Position numbers and translations under genes: made by a program. Below the pieces are notes generated by a model. The model saw only the letters and a list, made by a program, of their open reading frames with translations, did no database searches and was not told the origin of the DNA. 64,000 nucleotides of DNA from Flagellimonas aquimarina (lineage in GTDB: Bacteria; Bacteroidota; Bacteroidia; Flavobacteriales; Flavobacteriaceae): NCBI RefSeq assembly GCF_003149745.1, contig NZ_QGEG01000002.1, positions 310,001-374,000 of the forward strand. Direction: 5' to 3'. Shown one piece after another: positions 43,351-51,335 of the stretch. Every line of letters starts with the position of its first letter. The first letter of the stretch is position 1.

Positions 43351-43911
43351 TTATTCCCTGATTACCTTAACCTGGCCATCATTACTAAGCTTAATTATAG
43401 ATGAAGGGGAAGGATTTTCGTTTTCTAACTGCAAATTTACCACATAGTCGACTCCTTTTAAAATTTCTTGGCTTATCTCTTTAAAATGTTTTGGGGCGGG
43501 CTTACCAGAGATATTTGCAGATGTTGACACTATGGGTTTTCCAAATTTATTGATCAGATATTGGCAAAATTTATCGGATGCTACTCGTATAGCTAAAGTG
43601 TTATCTTCCGCTACTAGGTTCTTGGCTACATTTTTTGGTTTGTCAAAAACTATGGTGGTTGGCTTTTCTGCAAGATCCATGATGTCATAGGCAACTTCGG
43701 GAACCTCATTTACATGACGCTCTAACATAGCTTGGTGTGCAACAAGGCAAATTAAAGCTTTGCTATCGGATCTATTTTTTAGTTCATATATTTTTTTTAC
43801 TGCATGCTCATTTGTGGCATCGCAACCTATTCCCCACACGGTGTCCGTAGGATAGAGAATTAAGTTCCCTTCTTTAAGTTCTTTAATGCAGTTGTTGATT
43901 TGTTCAATCAA
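43351..43911 (-). CDS. Threonylcarbamoyl-AMP synthase (Sua5/YrdC family)
   Basis: A 186-residue enzyme making threonylcarbamoyl-adenylate for the t6A37 modification of ANN-decoding tRNAs. The fold is recognised by LYPTDTVWGIGCDA (residues 19-32), the NRSDSKAL loop and the SANISGKPAPKHF block. The length matches the YrdC form without the C-terminal Sua5 domain. It is flanked by cca downstream and a glycosyltransferase gene upstream, with one base between each. Confidence 0.93.
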   Translation of the reverse strand: MIEQINNCIKELKEGNLILYPTDTVWGIGCDATNEHAVKKIYELKNRSDSKALICLVAHQAMLERHVNEVPEVAYDIMDLAEKPTTIVFDKPKNVAKNLVAEDNTLAIRVASDKFCQYLINKFGKPIVSTSANISGKPAPKHFKEISQEILKGVDYVVNLQLENENPSPSSIIKLSNDGQVKVIRE

Positions 43912-43912
43912 T

Positions 43913-44728
43913 TTATTTCAATTTAAAGTTGAAGTGGTCGTCTAACGCTTGCCACTGAATTCTATTTTTATCCTCGGTAATATTGGTTTTTTTTAAAGAG
44001 ACCTTTTGGGACCCCCAAATAGGAATTGGTTCTTTTCCGCTGTCTTCCGCCTTAATGGATTTTGTTCCTTTTAGCAAGCCCATTGCCTTAAACCATAAAT
44101 CATCAGCTTTTGGGGCCAGTTTCATAAAAAGCTTTTGATCATATACTTGATTATCCAAACAATGGATAGGGTAAAGGGTACCGCCAGCACCAATTGGCAG
44201 GGTGTTGTCTTGATTTGGACAAGGTTTGCTTCCTGATCGCCATTCTTTGTACGACAATAATTCTCCATTATTATATGTAATGCACCTAGTTTGATTCCCT
44301 ATTATTTCTGTGGGGTTTTTTTGATGAAACTGATACAATTTGGACAACCAATTTTTTCTGTACATCATATCATCGTCGCAAGTAACAATGACCATATTTG
44401 GAAATATGTTCAGAGTTTCAACCAATTTTCTATGTGAACTTGTATAAGACGAAAATTTAATTGAAAATATAGAGCCGGTTAAATTCAACAGTTTTTTTGG
44501 AATGTTGTTTTTTAAATCTTCATGTAACCAAAGAATTATTTGTTTAGGCAAGACATCTTGGTTTAAAATACTTTTAATGGTAAGGTCCACAATATGCAAT
44601 CTAGATGGAATTGAAGCTAAGGATACAATGACAGGAATCTGATTTTTTCCTTCTATTAACTTCTCTTTAGATCTATTTGACAGCTTAATGTGATGAAAAA
44701 GGGAAACAGGTATTTCTTTTACCTTCAT
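43913..44728 (-). CDS. Putative glycosyltransferase
   Basis: A 271-residue soluble protein. IPVIVSLASIPSRLHIVD, SILNQDVLPKQIILWLHEDL (in part) and the acidic CDDDMMYRKNWLSKLY segment, which looks like a DxD metal motif, suggest a GT-A fold related to GT2. The remaining acceptor region is unfamiliar. Its promoter region faces the GT2 gene at 44790. It is the first gene of the sua5-cca-ctaA run. Confidence 0.7.
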   Translation of the reverse strand: MKVKEIPVSLFHHIKLSNRSKEKLIEGKNQIPVIVSLASIPSRLHIVDLTIKSILNQDVLPKQIILWLHEDLKNNIPKKLLNLTGSIFSIKFSSYTSSHRKLVETLNIFPNMVIVTCDDDMMYRKNWLSKLYQFHQKNPTEIIGNQTRCITYNNGELLSYKEWRSGSKPCPNQDNTLPIGAGGTLYPIHCLDNQVYDQKLFMKLAPKADDLWFKAMGLLKGTKSIKAEDSGKEPIPIWGSQKVSLKKTNITEDKNRIQWQALDDHFNFKLK

Positions 44729-44779
44729 TAGATGTATTTTAAAACAAAATTAAGGATATGCGATAATATTTAATATTTC

Positions 44780-44787
44780 TATTTTTG
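44780..44787 (+). promoter_or_regulatory. -7-like element touching a start codon
   Basis: TATTTTTG fits TAnnTTTG and ends two bases before the first ATG at 44790. If it is real, the transcript would be leaderless, or translation could begin at the ATG at 44793. Confidence 0.3.
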
Positions 44788-44789
44788 CC

Positions 44790-45626
44790 ATGATGAATAA
44801 AGACGAAAAAGATAATCCTAAAATATCGATTATAGTAAGCACCTATAATTCTGAAGAATGGTTAAAAAAAGTGCTTTGGGGATTTAATTGTCAAATCTTC
44901 AAAAATTTTGAAGTTGTTATTGCAGATGATGGATCTGGCCCCAAAACAAGAGAACTCTTGAACACCATGTCCAAAGAAGTGTTCTACAAAATAATCCATG
45001 TTTGGCAAGAAGACGAGGGTTTTCAAAAATCGAGGATACTTAATAAATCTGTTGAGGCATGCAATGCAGATTACATTATAATGACGGATGGGGATTGTAT
45101 TCCACGAGAGGATTTTGTTGAAGTACATTATATTAATAAAGAGAAGGGGTATTTTATTTCTGGGGGGTATTATATGCTTCCCATGAACATCTCAAAGATG
45201 ATAACATTGGAAGATATTCAGAAACAAAACTGTTTCAATATTCAGTGGTTAAAGGAGAAGGGTGTTCCAAAGACGTTTAAAAACAATAAGCTCACAGCTA
45301 ATGGAATAATATCCAAACTTTTAAACACTTTTACACCCACTAACGCAAGTTGGAACGGCCATAATTCTTCAGGTTGGAAAAAAGATATCCTAAATGTAAA
45401 TGGTTTTGACGAACGGATGCAATATGGAGGTCAGGATAGAGAATTGGGAGAACGTATGTTCAATTTTGGTTTAAAATCCAAGCAATTGAGATATAGTGCT
45501 GTTTGCGTTCATCTTGATCACAAAAGAGGTTATAAAACGCCAGAATCCATTGCCAAAAATCTGGCCATTAGAAAGGAAACAAGAAATAAGAAGCTTGTTT
45601 GGAGCCATTACGGCATTACCAAATAA
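44790..45626 (+). CDS. GT2 family glycosyltransferase
   Basis: A 278-residue cytoplasmic glycosyltransferase. The GT-A core is KISIIVSTYNSEEWLKKVL, then VVIADDGSGPKTRELL and a DGDCIPRED metal motif near residues 99-107. The C-terminal segment NGFDERMQYGGQDRELGERM is the galactosyltransferase-type acceptor domain. It probably builds cell-surface polysaccharide or lipooligosaccharide. Its 3' end overlaps the convergent GT2 gene by 19 bases. Confidence 0.9.
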   Translation: MMNKDEKDNPKISIIVSTYNSEEWLKKVLWGFNCQIFKNFEVVIADDGSGPKTRELLNTMSKEVFYKIIHVWQEDEGFQKSRILNKSVEACNADYIIMTDGDCIPREDFVEVHYINKEKGYFISGGYYMLPMNISKMITLEDIQKQNCFNIQWLKEKGVPKTFKNNKLTANGIISKLLNTFTPTNASWNGHNSSGWKKDILNVNGFDERMQYGGQDRELGERMFNFGLKSKQLRYSAVCVHLDHKRGYKTPESIAKNLAIRKETRNKKLVWSHYGITK

Positions 45627-46411
45627 TAAGTAAGCTCATTTTTCTTTTCTAATCTTTTCAGCTCTCTGTACCTTTCCAAGACACCAAGAGCATTTAAATA
45701 CGAAATAGTAATCCCTTTTTTACCGTCTAAAAAGCCCAGCCTTAGAATATAATGATTGAAGAATTTCCAAATGGGTTTTATGGTCATAAAGAGATAATTG
45801 AATTGCTTTTCCTTATAAAAAGCCTCTTTTGCCTTTAGTTGACCATAACGAAGCATTTTTCCTTTATAATCTTCGTAATTCTTATAGCAATAGTGAATGA
45901 GCTTTTCATTAAGAATACAGGAGTTTCCATCAACCTCTAAGGTTTCATGGACAATCTTTTTATCCGTAAACCTGGCTTTACTTTTTCTAAACAGCCTATG
46001 GTTTTTGTCCGTCTGCCAACCGCTAAAGTTTAAAGGGGTATTTTGAAACATAAATTTGCGGTAGAACCAATACGCTTCACAAGCATTAGGATTGTTTATT
46101 GTGTCTGTAATTTCTTCTTGAAGCTTATTACTTACAACTTCATCGGCATCCACAAATAGTATCCAATCATTTGTAGCTTGTTTAAGGGTAAATGATTTTT
46201 GCGCCGTAAAATTCTCAAACGGATTTTGAATCACTTTGACTTTAGAGTGCTTTTGTAAGTATTCATAGGTGCCATCATTACTGAAGGAATCTACAACGAT
46301 GATTTCATCTGCAAATGATATGGAATTTATACATTTTTCAATGTAGCCCATCTCATTGTAAGTTATGATCAACGCGGATAATTTTTGCTTTGGGGTGCTC
46401 AATCCATCCAT
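45608..46411 (-). CDS. GT2 family glycosyltransferase, WaaE/KdtX-like
   Basis: A 267-residue enzyme with a GT-A core: LSALIITYNEMGYIEKCINS, IIVVDSFSNDGTYEYL and ILFVDADEVVSNKL with its DxD. The later segment INHRLF-type pattern is seen as KNHRLFRKSKARF. The overall shape resembles the lipopolysaccharide core glucosyltransferase WaaE/KdtX. It probably adds sugar to the envelope lipid core. It converges with the GT2 gene at 44790. Confidence 0.88.
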   Translation of the reverse strand: MDGLSTPKQKLSALIITYNEMGYIEKCINSISFADEIIVVDSFSNDGTYEYLQKHSKVKVIQNPFENFTAQKSFTLKQATNDWILFVDADEVVSNKLQEEITDTINNPNACEAYWFYRKFMFQNTPLNFSGWQTDKNHRLFRKSKARFTDKKIVHETLEVDGNSCILNEKLIHYCYKNYEDYKGKMLRYGQLKAKEAFYKEKQFNYLFMTIKPIWKFFNHYILRLGFLDGKKGITISYLNALGVLERYRELKRLEKKNELTYYLVMP

Positions 46412-46678
46412 ATTTATTGGTATTCGTATTTGATATTCACAAAATTATAACAAAAAAAAACAAGGAAAATTGTTTTTAGGCGTAATTTTCTTACACAATG
46501 GAGGTTTTTGAGTATCCCTTGTTTTTCATTGAAATTTTTAAAATCTAGGTTGTTGTTGAGCTTAAAAGATGATAAAAAACCAATAGGTTGCTTAATTTGT
46601 ATAGAAAAATTAAATACTTTCAAATAAGGATAATGGACTTATTGTAAAATGTTTTGCAAAATACATTCATAGAAATCA

Positions 46679-47494
46679 TTAAACCGCAACATCATGCTCC
46701 CTTAACGCATTGTTTAATGAAGTTTTTTTGTTGGTGCTTTCTTTTCTTCTTCCTATAATTAAGGCACAAGGAACTTGGAATTCCCCAGCTGGAAATTTTT
46801 TGGTATAGCTTCCTGGAATAACCACAGATCTAGCAGGGACCCTACCTTTTAGCTCAATAGGTTCTTCCCCTGTTACATCAATAATCTTTGTGGAGGCGGT
46901 TAGCACCACATTTGCTCCCAAAACGGCTTCTTTTTCAACTCTTACTCCCTCAACAACAATACACCGTGAACCTATAAAGGCATTGTCTTCTATTATTACC
47001 GGAGCAGCTTGTAAAGGCTCTAGAACACCGCCAATTCCAACACCGCCACTTAAATGAACGTTTTTGCCTATTTGCGCGCAACTGCCTACGGTGGCCCAAG
47101 TATCTACCATAGTGCCTTCGTCTACATAAGCACCAATGTTCACATAGCTTGGCATTAGAATGGTGCCTTTGGAAATATATGCACCATGTCTGGCAACGGC
47201 ATGGGGAACCACTCGAACACCTTTTTCTTTATATCCACTTTTTAAGGGAATTTTGTCATGATATTCAAAAATTCCAGCTTCCAAAACCTCCATTTTTTGA
47301 ATAGGAAAGTAGAGCACAACGGCTTTTTTGACCCATTCGTTGATTTGCCAATCATTTTCTGTGGGTTCCGCACATCTTAGTTCACCCAAATCAATCAAAT
47401 TAATTACCTCTCTGATTGCCTCCTGGGTTTTATTTTCTTTTAGTAAATCCCTATTTTCCCAAGCATTTTCTATAAGTGCTCTTAGCTGCGTCAT
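46679..47494 (-). CDS. dapD: Tetrahydrodipicolinate N-succinyltransferase
   Basis: A 271-residue enzyme of the lysine/diaminopimelate pathway. It uses succinyl-CoA to acylate tetrahydrodipicolinate. The left-handed beta-helix is built of hexapeptide repeats from about residues 100-230 (YVNIGAYVDEGTMVDTWATV, then VHLSGGVGIGGVLEPL). It supplies the same pathway as lysA elsewhere in the window. A TATCTTTG on the minus strand (47511-47518) is a likely -7 element. It is divergent from ruvX. Confidence 0.95.
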   Translation of the reverse strand: MTQLRALIENAWENRDLLKENKTQEAIREVINLIDLGELRCAEPTENDWQINEWVKKAVVLYFPIQKMEVLEAGIFEYHDKIPLKSGYKEKGVRVVPHAVARHGAYISKGTILMPSYVNIGAYVDEGTMVDTWATVGSCAQIGKNVHLSGGVGIGGVLEPLQAAPVIIEDNAFIGSRCIVVEGVRVEKEAVLGANVVLTASTKIIDVTGEEPIELKGRVPARSVVIPGSYTKKFPAGEFQVPCALIIGRRKESTNKKTSLNNALREHDVAV

Positions 47495-47510
47495 TTGTTT
47501 TAATTTTTGA

Positions 47511-47518
47511 CAAAGATA
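47511..47518 (-). promoter_or_regulatory. Candidate -7 element of dapD
   Basis: TATCTTTG on the minus strand fits TAnnTTTG, 17 bases before the dapD start. No ideal -33 is seen. Confidence 0.35.
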
Positions 47519-47571
47519 ATCTGCAGAATAGAATATCGCAGCTTATTTTAAAAGCATAACATTTTTAGGTT

Positions 47572-47579
47572 TATTTTTG
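47572..47579 (+). promoter_or_regulatory. Candidate -7 element of ruvX
   Basis: TATTTTTG fits TAnnTTTG, with TTTTA 21 bases upstream as a weak -33. It is 15 bases before the TTG start. Confidence 0.35.
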
Positions 47580-47593
47580 CCAAAAATTTAGAC

Positions 47594-48004
47594 TTGGCAA
47601 GAATTTTGGCTTTGGATTATGGGAAATTGAGAACTGGAATAGCGGTTACAGACGAACTTCAATTAATTGCCTCAGGATTAACTACAGTTGAAACAAAGGG
47701 TTTGATTGCTTTTCTTGCGGATTACTGTGAGAAGGAGGCAGTTGAAAAGATAGTAGTAGGACTTCCAAAACAAATGGACAACACACCATCAGAATCCGAA
47801 GAATTAATTCAACCCTTTTTAAAGAAGTTGTCTGGCAGATTTCCAGCTATGAAAATAGAGCGTCAAGATGAACGTTTTACCTCCAAAATGGCGTTTCAAT
47901 CCATGTTGGACAGCGGAATGAAAAAGAAAAAAAGACAAAACAAGGCTATTGTTGACGAAATAAGTGCTACACTAATTTTGCAGGCGTACCTTAACAGAAT
48001 TTAG
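47594..48004 (+). CDS. ruvX: Holliday-junction resolvase-like RuvX (YqgF)
   Basis: A 136-residue RNase-H-fold protein. The catalytic-type start MARILALDYGKLRTGIAVTD, the central VVGLPKQMDNTPS strand and the acidic VDEISATLILQ end are the YqgF pattern. It is also linked to 16S rRNA end maturation. The start is TTG at 47594, since the family almost always begins right at this M-x-I/L-x-L-D strand. def follows four bases downstream. Confidence 0.93.
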   Translation: MARILALDYGKLRTGIAVTDELQLIASGLTTVETKGLIAFLADYCEKEAVEKIVVGLPKQMDNTPSESEELIQPFLKKLSGRFPAMKIERQDERFTSKMAFQSMLDSGMKKKKRQNKAIVDEISATLILQAYLNRI

Positions 48005-48008
48005 TTAT

Positions 48009-48599
48009 ATGATTTTACCTATAGTTGCATACGGAGAACCTGTTTTACGTAGGGTTGGAAAGGAAATTACCACAGAATACCCCAAATTGAAGGAATTAAT
48101 ATCCAATATGTGGGAGACCATGTACAACGCTCATGGTGTTGGTTTGGCAGCGCCACAGATAGGATTGCCCATTCGCTTATTTTTGGTAGATACTACACCA
48201 TTTTCAGATGATGAGGATTTGAGCAAAGAGGATCAAGAAGCCTTAAATGGTTTTAAAAAAGTATTCATCAATGCCAAAATTGAAGAAGAAACAGGTAATG
48301 AATGGGATTTTAATGAAGGTTGTTTAAGTATTCCGGACATTAGAGAGGATGTAAAGCGTAAACCTGAAATTACAATTAGCTATTTGGATGAAGACTTTAA
48401 ACCGCATACCCAAACGTACGATGGCCTTTTGGCCAGAGTCATTCAACATGAGTATGACCATATTGAAGGCGTTCTTTTTACCGATAAGCTTTCTTCATTG
48501 AAAAAAAGGCTTCTAAAAAGCAGATTGGACAAGATTTCAAAAGGTAAAATCAGTGTAGATTATAAAATGCGGTTCCCAAATATCAAAAAAGGACGTTAA
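48009..48599 (+). CDS. def: Peptide deformylase
   Basis: A 196-residue metalloenzyme removing the formyl group from new N-terminal methionines. All three motifs are present: GVGLAAPQIG (43-52), EGCLSIP with metal ligand C105, and QHEYDHIEG with H147, E148 and H151. It is close to ruvX, as in many Bacteroidota, and followed by the DUF5606 gene. Confidence 0.97.
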   Translation: MILPIVAYGEPVLRRVGKEITTEYPKLKELISNMWETMYNAHGVGLAAPQIGLPIRLFLVDTTPFSDDEDLSKEDQEALNGFKKVFINAKIEEETGNEWDFNEGCLSIPDIREDVKRKPEITISYLDEDFKPHTQTYDGLLARVIQHEYDHIEGVLFTDKLSSLKKRLLKSRLDKISKGKISVDYKMRFPNIKKGR

Positions 48600-48625
48600 A
48601 AAAAACCGTGTTTGGGATAAAAGTA

Positions 48626-48633
48626 TAATTTTG
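48626..48633 (+). promoter_or_regulatory. Candidate -7 element of the DUF5606 gene
   Basis: TAATTTTG fits TAnnTTTG, 19 bases before the ATG at 48653. A TTTG at 48611 is too near to serve as -33. Confidence 0.35.
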
Positions 48634-48652
48634 CGCGCAGAAAATAGAAAAG

Positions 48653-49096
48653 ATGGTACTGGACAAGATTTTATCAATTGGGGGTAAACCCGGACTTTTT
48701 AAGTTATTGACCCAAACAAGGAGCGGTTTTGTTGGGGAATCTTTATTGGATGGAAAACGAATTACCGTGGGCATCAGAAGCAATGTAAGTGTGTTATCTG
48801 AAATAGCCATTTATACCCTGGAAGAAGAAGTGCCGCTTAGAGAGGTGTTTCAAAAGATAAAAGACAAAGAAGGTGGTAAAAAAACCAGCATTAGCCACAA
48901 GGTGGAAAAAATACAACTTGAAGAATACTTCTTTGAGATTCTACCAAACTATGATGAAGATAGGGTATACGCCAGTGATATAAAGAAAATCATTCAATGG
49001 TATAATATTCTTTTGGACAATAAAATCAATGACTTTTCAGATACTGATGATACTGATGATGAAAAGGTTTTAGCTTCCTCCAACGAAGAAGAGTAA
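48653..49096 (+). CDS. DUF5606 family protein
   Basis: A 147-residue soluble protein. The first 70 residues match the DUF5606 beta-rich domain, recognised by LDKILSIGGKPGLFKLL, FVGESLLDGKRITVG and the LREVFQKIKDKEGG helix. The tail is acidic (DTDDTDDEKV). The family is restricted mainly to Bacteroidota and has no assigned function. It follows def in the same direction. A four-base gap separates it from the convergent GH20 gene. Confidence 0.8.
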   Translation: MVLDKILSIGGKPGLFKLLTQTRSGFVGESLLDGKRITVGIRSNVSVLSEIAIYTLEEEVPLREVFQKIKDKEGGKKTSISHKVEKIQLEEYFFEILPNYDEDRVYASDIKKIIQWYNILLDNKINDFSDTDDTDDEKVLASSNEEE

Positions 49097-49099
49097 CCA

Positions 49100-50665
49100 C
49101 TATTCCCAATCTACCAACTTGGTTGGATAATAATTTACATTCATTCGATTTAAAAACGAAACGTGCATAGCCAAGCGCTTTCTATAACCTTCCCAATTAC
49201 AATTTTCTGAAGAGGACCAACCTAGTTCGGCATAACCAATTGCTCTTGGAAAAGCCAAGTACTCCAGTTCTTCAATATTGGATATAGTCTCTGACCAAAG
49301 AGGGGCTTCAATACCTAAAATGCTCTCAGTTGATAAGCCTTCAACATAAGTTTCGGGATTCCATTTGTAAGCAACATCAACAGGAATAAGTCCGGCCCAA
49401 TCTAGGCCATATTTGGAAAGGGAATCATATTTCATGTCCAAATAAGTTTTTTCACCGGGAGACAAAACAATTTTAGAACCGTTTTTGGCCGCTTTTAGAG
49501 CATTATGAGGTTCATTCCATAACTGTGTCACGGTTGATGCGCTTATGTTTCCTTGAGCAATTTCATTCCAGCCCATCATCTGTTTATTATGTTTTTGAAC
49601 AATCTTTTCCACTTTTTCAACAAAATGGATATAGTCTCTTTTTCTGGTCACATGACTTTCATCTCCGCCAATATGAAAGTAAGGCCCCGGAGAGAGAGAG
49701 GCAATCTCTCTGATAACATCGTCCAAAAATGAATAGACAGTATCTTTTCTTGTATCAAAAGTGCTAAAACCAACACGAGTACCTGTATATGATTTAACCG
49801 TTTTGCCATTCCCATTTAGAATGGGGTAGCTTAAAGAAGCTGCATTGGTATGCCCAGGTGTATCTATTTCTGGAATAATGATCATATGTCTTTGAGCAGC
49901 ATATTCTACTAATTCCCTATAGTCATCTTGTGTATAATAACCTCCTGCACCTCCACCAACTTCAGTGGCACCACCAATTTGAGTGAGCTTAGGCCAAGAT
50001 TTTATTTCAATTCGCCACCCTTGATCGTCAGAAAGATGAAGGTGTAATACATTGTATTTGTAATAGGCCAAAATATCCACGTACTTTTTAACTTCGTCAA
50101 CGGTGAAAAAGTGTCTGGCAACATCTAACATGGCCCCTCTATATTCAAATTTTGGCTCGTCAAATATCTTTCCAGTCGGAATTAACCATAGCGGATGGTC
50201 TGTTAGGGTATCGTTACTCTTATTTGGGATAAGTTGCCTTAGGGTCTGTATTCCCCTAAATGCACCAGCTGCTGTTTTTGCATTTAAAAAAATAGAATCT
50301 TTTTTGATGTACAGCTGGTAAGATTCTGGAGTTTTTAGATCAACACTATCAGACTCGGTGATGTAAATGTGCCTATCTGCAGATACTTCACCATTGTTTG
50401 TATTGACAGAAATATCCAAATCTGTTTTTGATTTCACTTTTTCCGATAGAAACAGGCCTACCTGTTCATATTTGGAACCTGAAGTGTAAATGACCGTATT
50501 TTTTGATAAACCAAAGGCACTGTTCGTTGGAACTGTTTTTAAGGGTTTTGGGATTAAAGCGGTTTTTGAGAGGTCCGTTTTTGGAAAGATTATTTCTCTT
50601 TTCTTTGGTTGGCAGGCCGCCATGAAGCTAATGGCGGTAACAATCAATATTAATCTAGATAACAT
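49100..50665 (-). CDS. GH20 beta-N-acetylhexosaminidase lipoprotein
   Basis: A 521-residue exported glycoside hydrolase. The signal peptide ends in the lipobox FMAAC (C18). A GH20b-type N-terminal domain (about 40-170) precedes the catalytic barrel, with FEYRGAMLDVARHFF, LHLHLSDDQGWRIE and the catalytic D335-E336 in HIGGDESH. It removes terminal GlcNAc or GalNAc residues from chitin-like or peptidoglycan oligosaccharides. It is the last gene of the GH3-SGNH-GH20 operon (spacing 11 and 2 bases). Confidence 0.93.
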   Translation of the reverse strand: MLSRLILIVTAISFMAACQPKKREIIFPKTDLSKTALIPKPLKTVPTNSAFGLSKNTVIYTSGSKYEQVGLFLSEKVKSKTDLDISVNTNNGEVSADRHIYITESDSVDLKTPESYQLYIKKDSIFLNAKTAAGAFRGIQTLRQLIPNKSNDTLTDHPLWLIPTGKIFDEPKFEYRGAMLDVARHFFTVDEVKKYVDILAYYKYNVLHLHLSDDQGWRIEIKSWPKLTQIGGATEVGGGAGGYYTQDDYRELVEYAAQRHMIIIPEIDTPGHTNAASLSYPILNGNGKTVKSYTGTRVGFSTFDTRKDTVYSFLDDVIREIASLSPGPYFHIGGDESHVTRKRDYIHFVEKVEKIVQKHNKQMMGWNEIAQGNISASTVTQLWNEPHNALKAAKNGSKIVLSPGEKTYLDMKYDSLSKYGLDWAGLIPVDVAYKWNPETYVEGLSTESILGIEAPLWSETISNIEELEYLAFPRAIGYAELGWSSSENCNWEGYRKRLAMHVSFLNRMNVNYYPTKLVDWE

Positions 50666-50667
50666 GT

Positions 50668-51324
50668 TTAAGGATTGGATTTGTTCATAAAATTCTTGAT
50701 GATCTCATACCAGAGATCATACCCTTTGACATTCATATGGAGTCCGTCTTCTATAAAAAGATCAGCTTTCAGTTTTCTTTTATCAAGCATGATGTTCCAT
50801 ACGTCTGCAAATTCAACACCATTGATATTAGAGGCCAATTTGGACATTTGTTTGTTTAAACGTTTGTACCTGCGTTTTAAGTGCCATCTAGAAATACTTG
50901 GTTTTGCCGAGATAAGAACAATTTCCATTTTAGGTCTTTTTAGATGCAAGTCCTCTACAATATCTTCTAATGTGCCAATAATGGCTTTGGGTTTTCTTTT
51001 TGCGCTTATATCATTGTCCCCTTCATAAATAAAAACCTTGGCAGGGGTGTAATTAAGAATCAATTCATCTAGATAATGTTCTAGATCTGAAGATTGGGAC
51101 CCTCCAAAACCCGTATTTAGAACATGGTGCCCAGGAAACCTTTTTTGAAGATCTTCCCAAAGACGGATACTCGAACTTCCTGTAAAAACAATGGTGTTTT
51201 TTGAAGAATCCCAAATTGAATCCACTCGCTGCTGTACTTCTTTGACTTCTTCGGCAAATGGCAGGTCTTGCTGCGCATTTATGCTCAATACCGATAAAAA
51301 GAGAAGAGGAAAATATCTTATCAT
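50668..51324 (-). CDS. Secreted SGNH/GDSL hydrolase
   Basis: A 218-residue exported esterase with a signal peptide (FPLLFLSVLSINA, cleavage near 18). SGNH blocks are visible: FTGSSSIRLW with the nucleophile serine near 48-51, GFGGSQSS, EGDNDIS and DGLHMNVKGYDLW with the catalytic D and H. Such enzymes often remove acetyl groups from polysaccharides. Its position between GH3 and GH20 genes suggests a role in the same glycan pathway. Confidence 0.88.
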   Translation of the reverse strand: MIRYFPLLFLSVLSINAQQDLPFAEEVKEVQQRVDSIWDSSKNTIVFTGSSSIRLWEDLQKRFPGHHVLNTGFGGSQSSDLEHYLDELILNYTPAKVFIYEGDNDISAKRKPKAIIGTLEDIVEDLHLKRPKMEIVLISAKPSISRWHLKRRYKRLNKQMSKLASNINGVEFADVWNIMLDKRKLKADLFIEDGLHMNVKGYDLWYEIIKNFMNKSNP

Positions 51325-51335
51325 TTACTGGTCAA

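Noticed and set aside
46414..46623. A 69-residue minus-strand reading frame between a glycosyltransferase gene and dapD
   Set aside because: Low complexity, unusual composition, no motif, no plausible start context. The 267-base gap looks non-coding.
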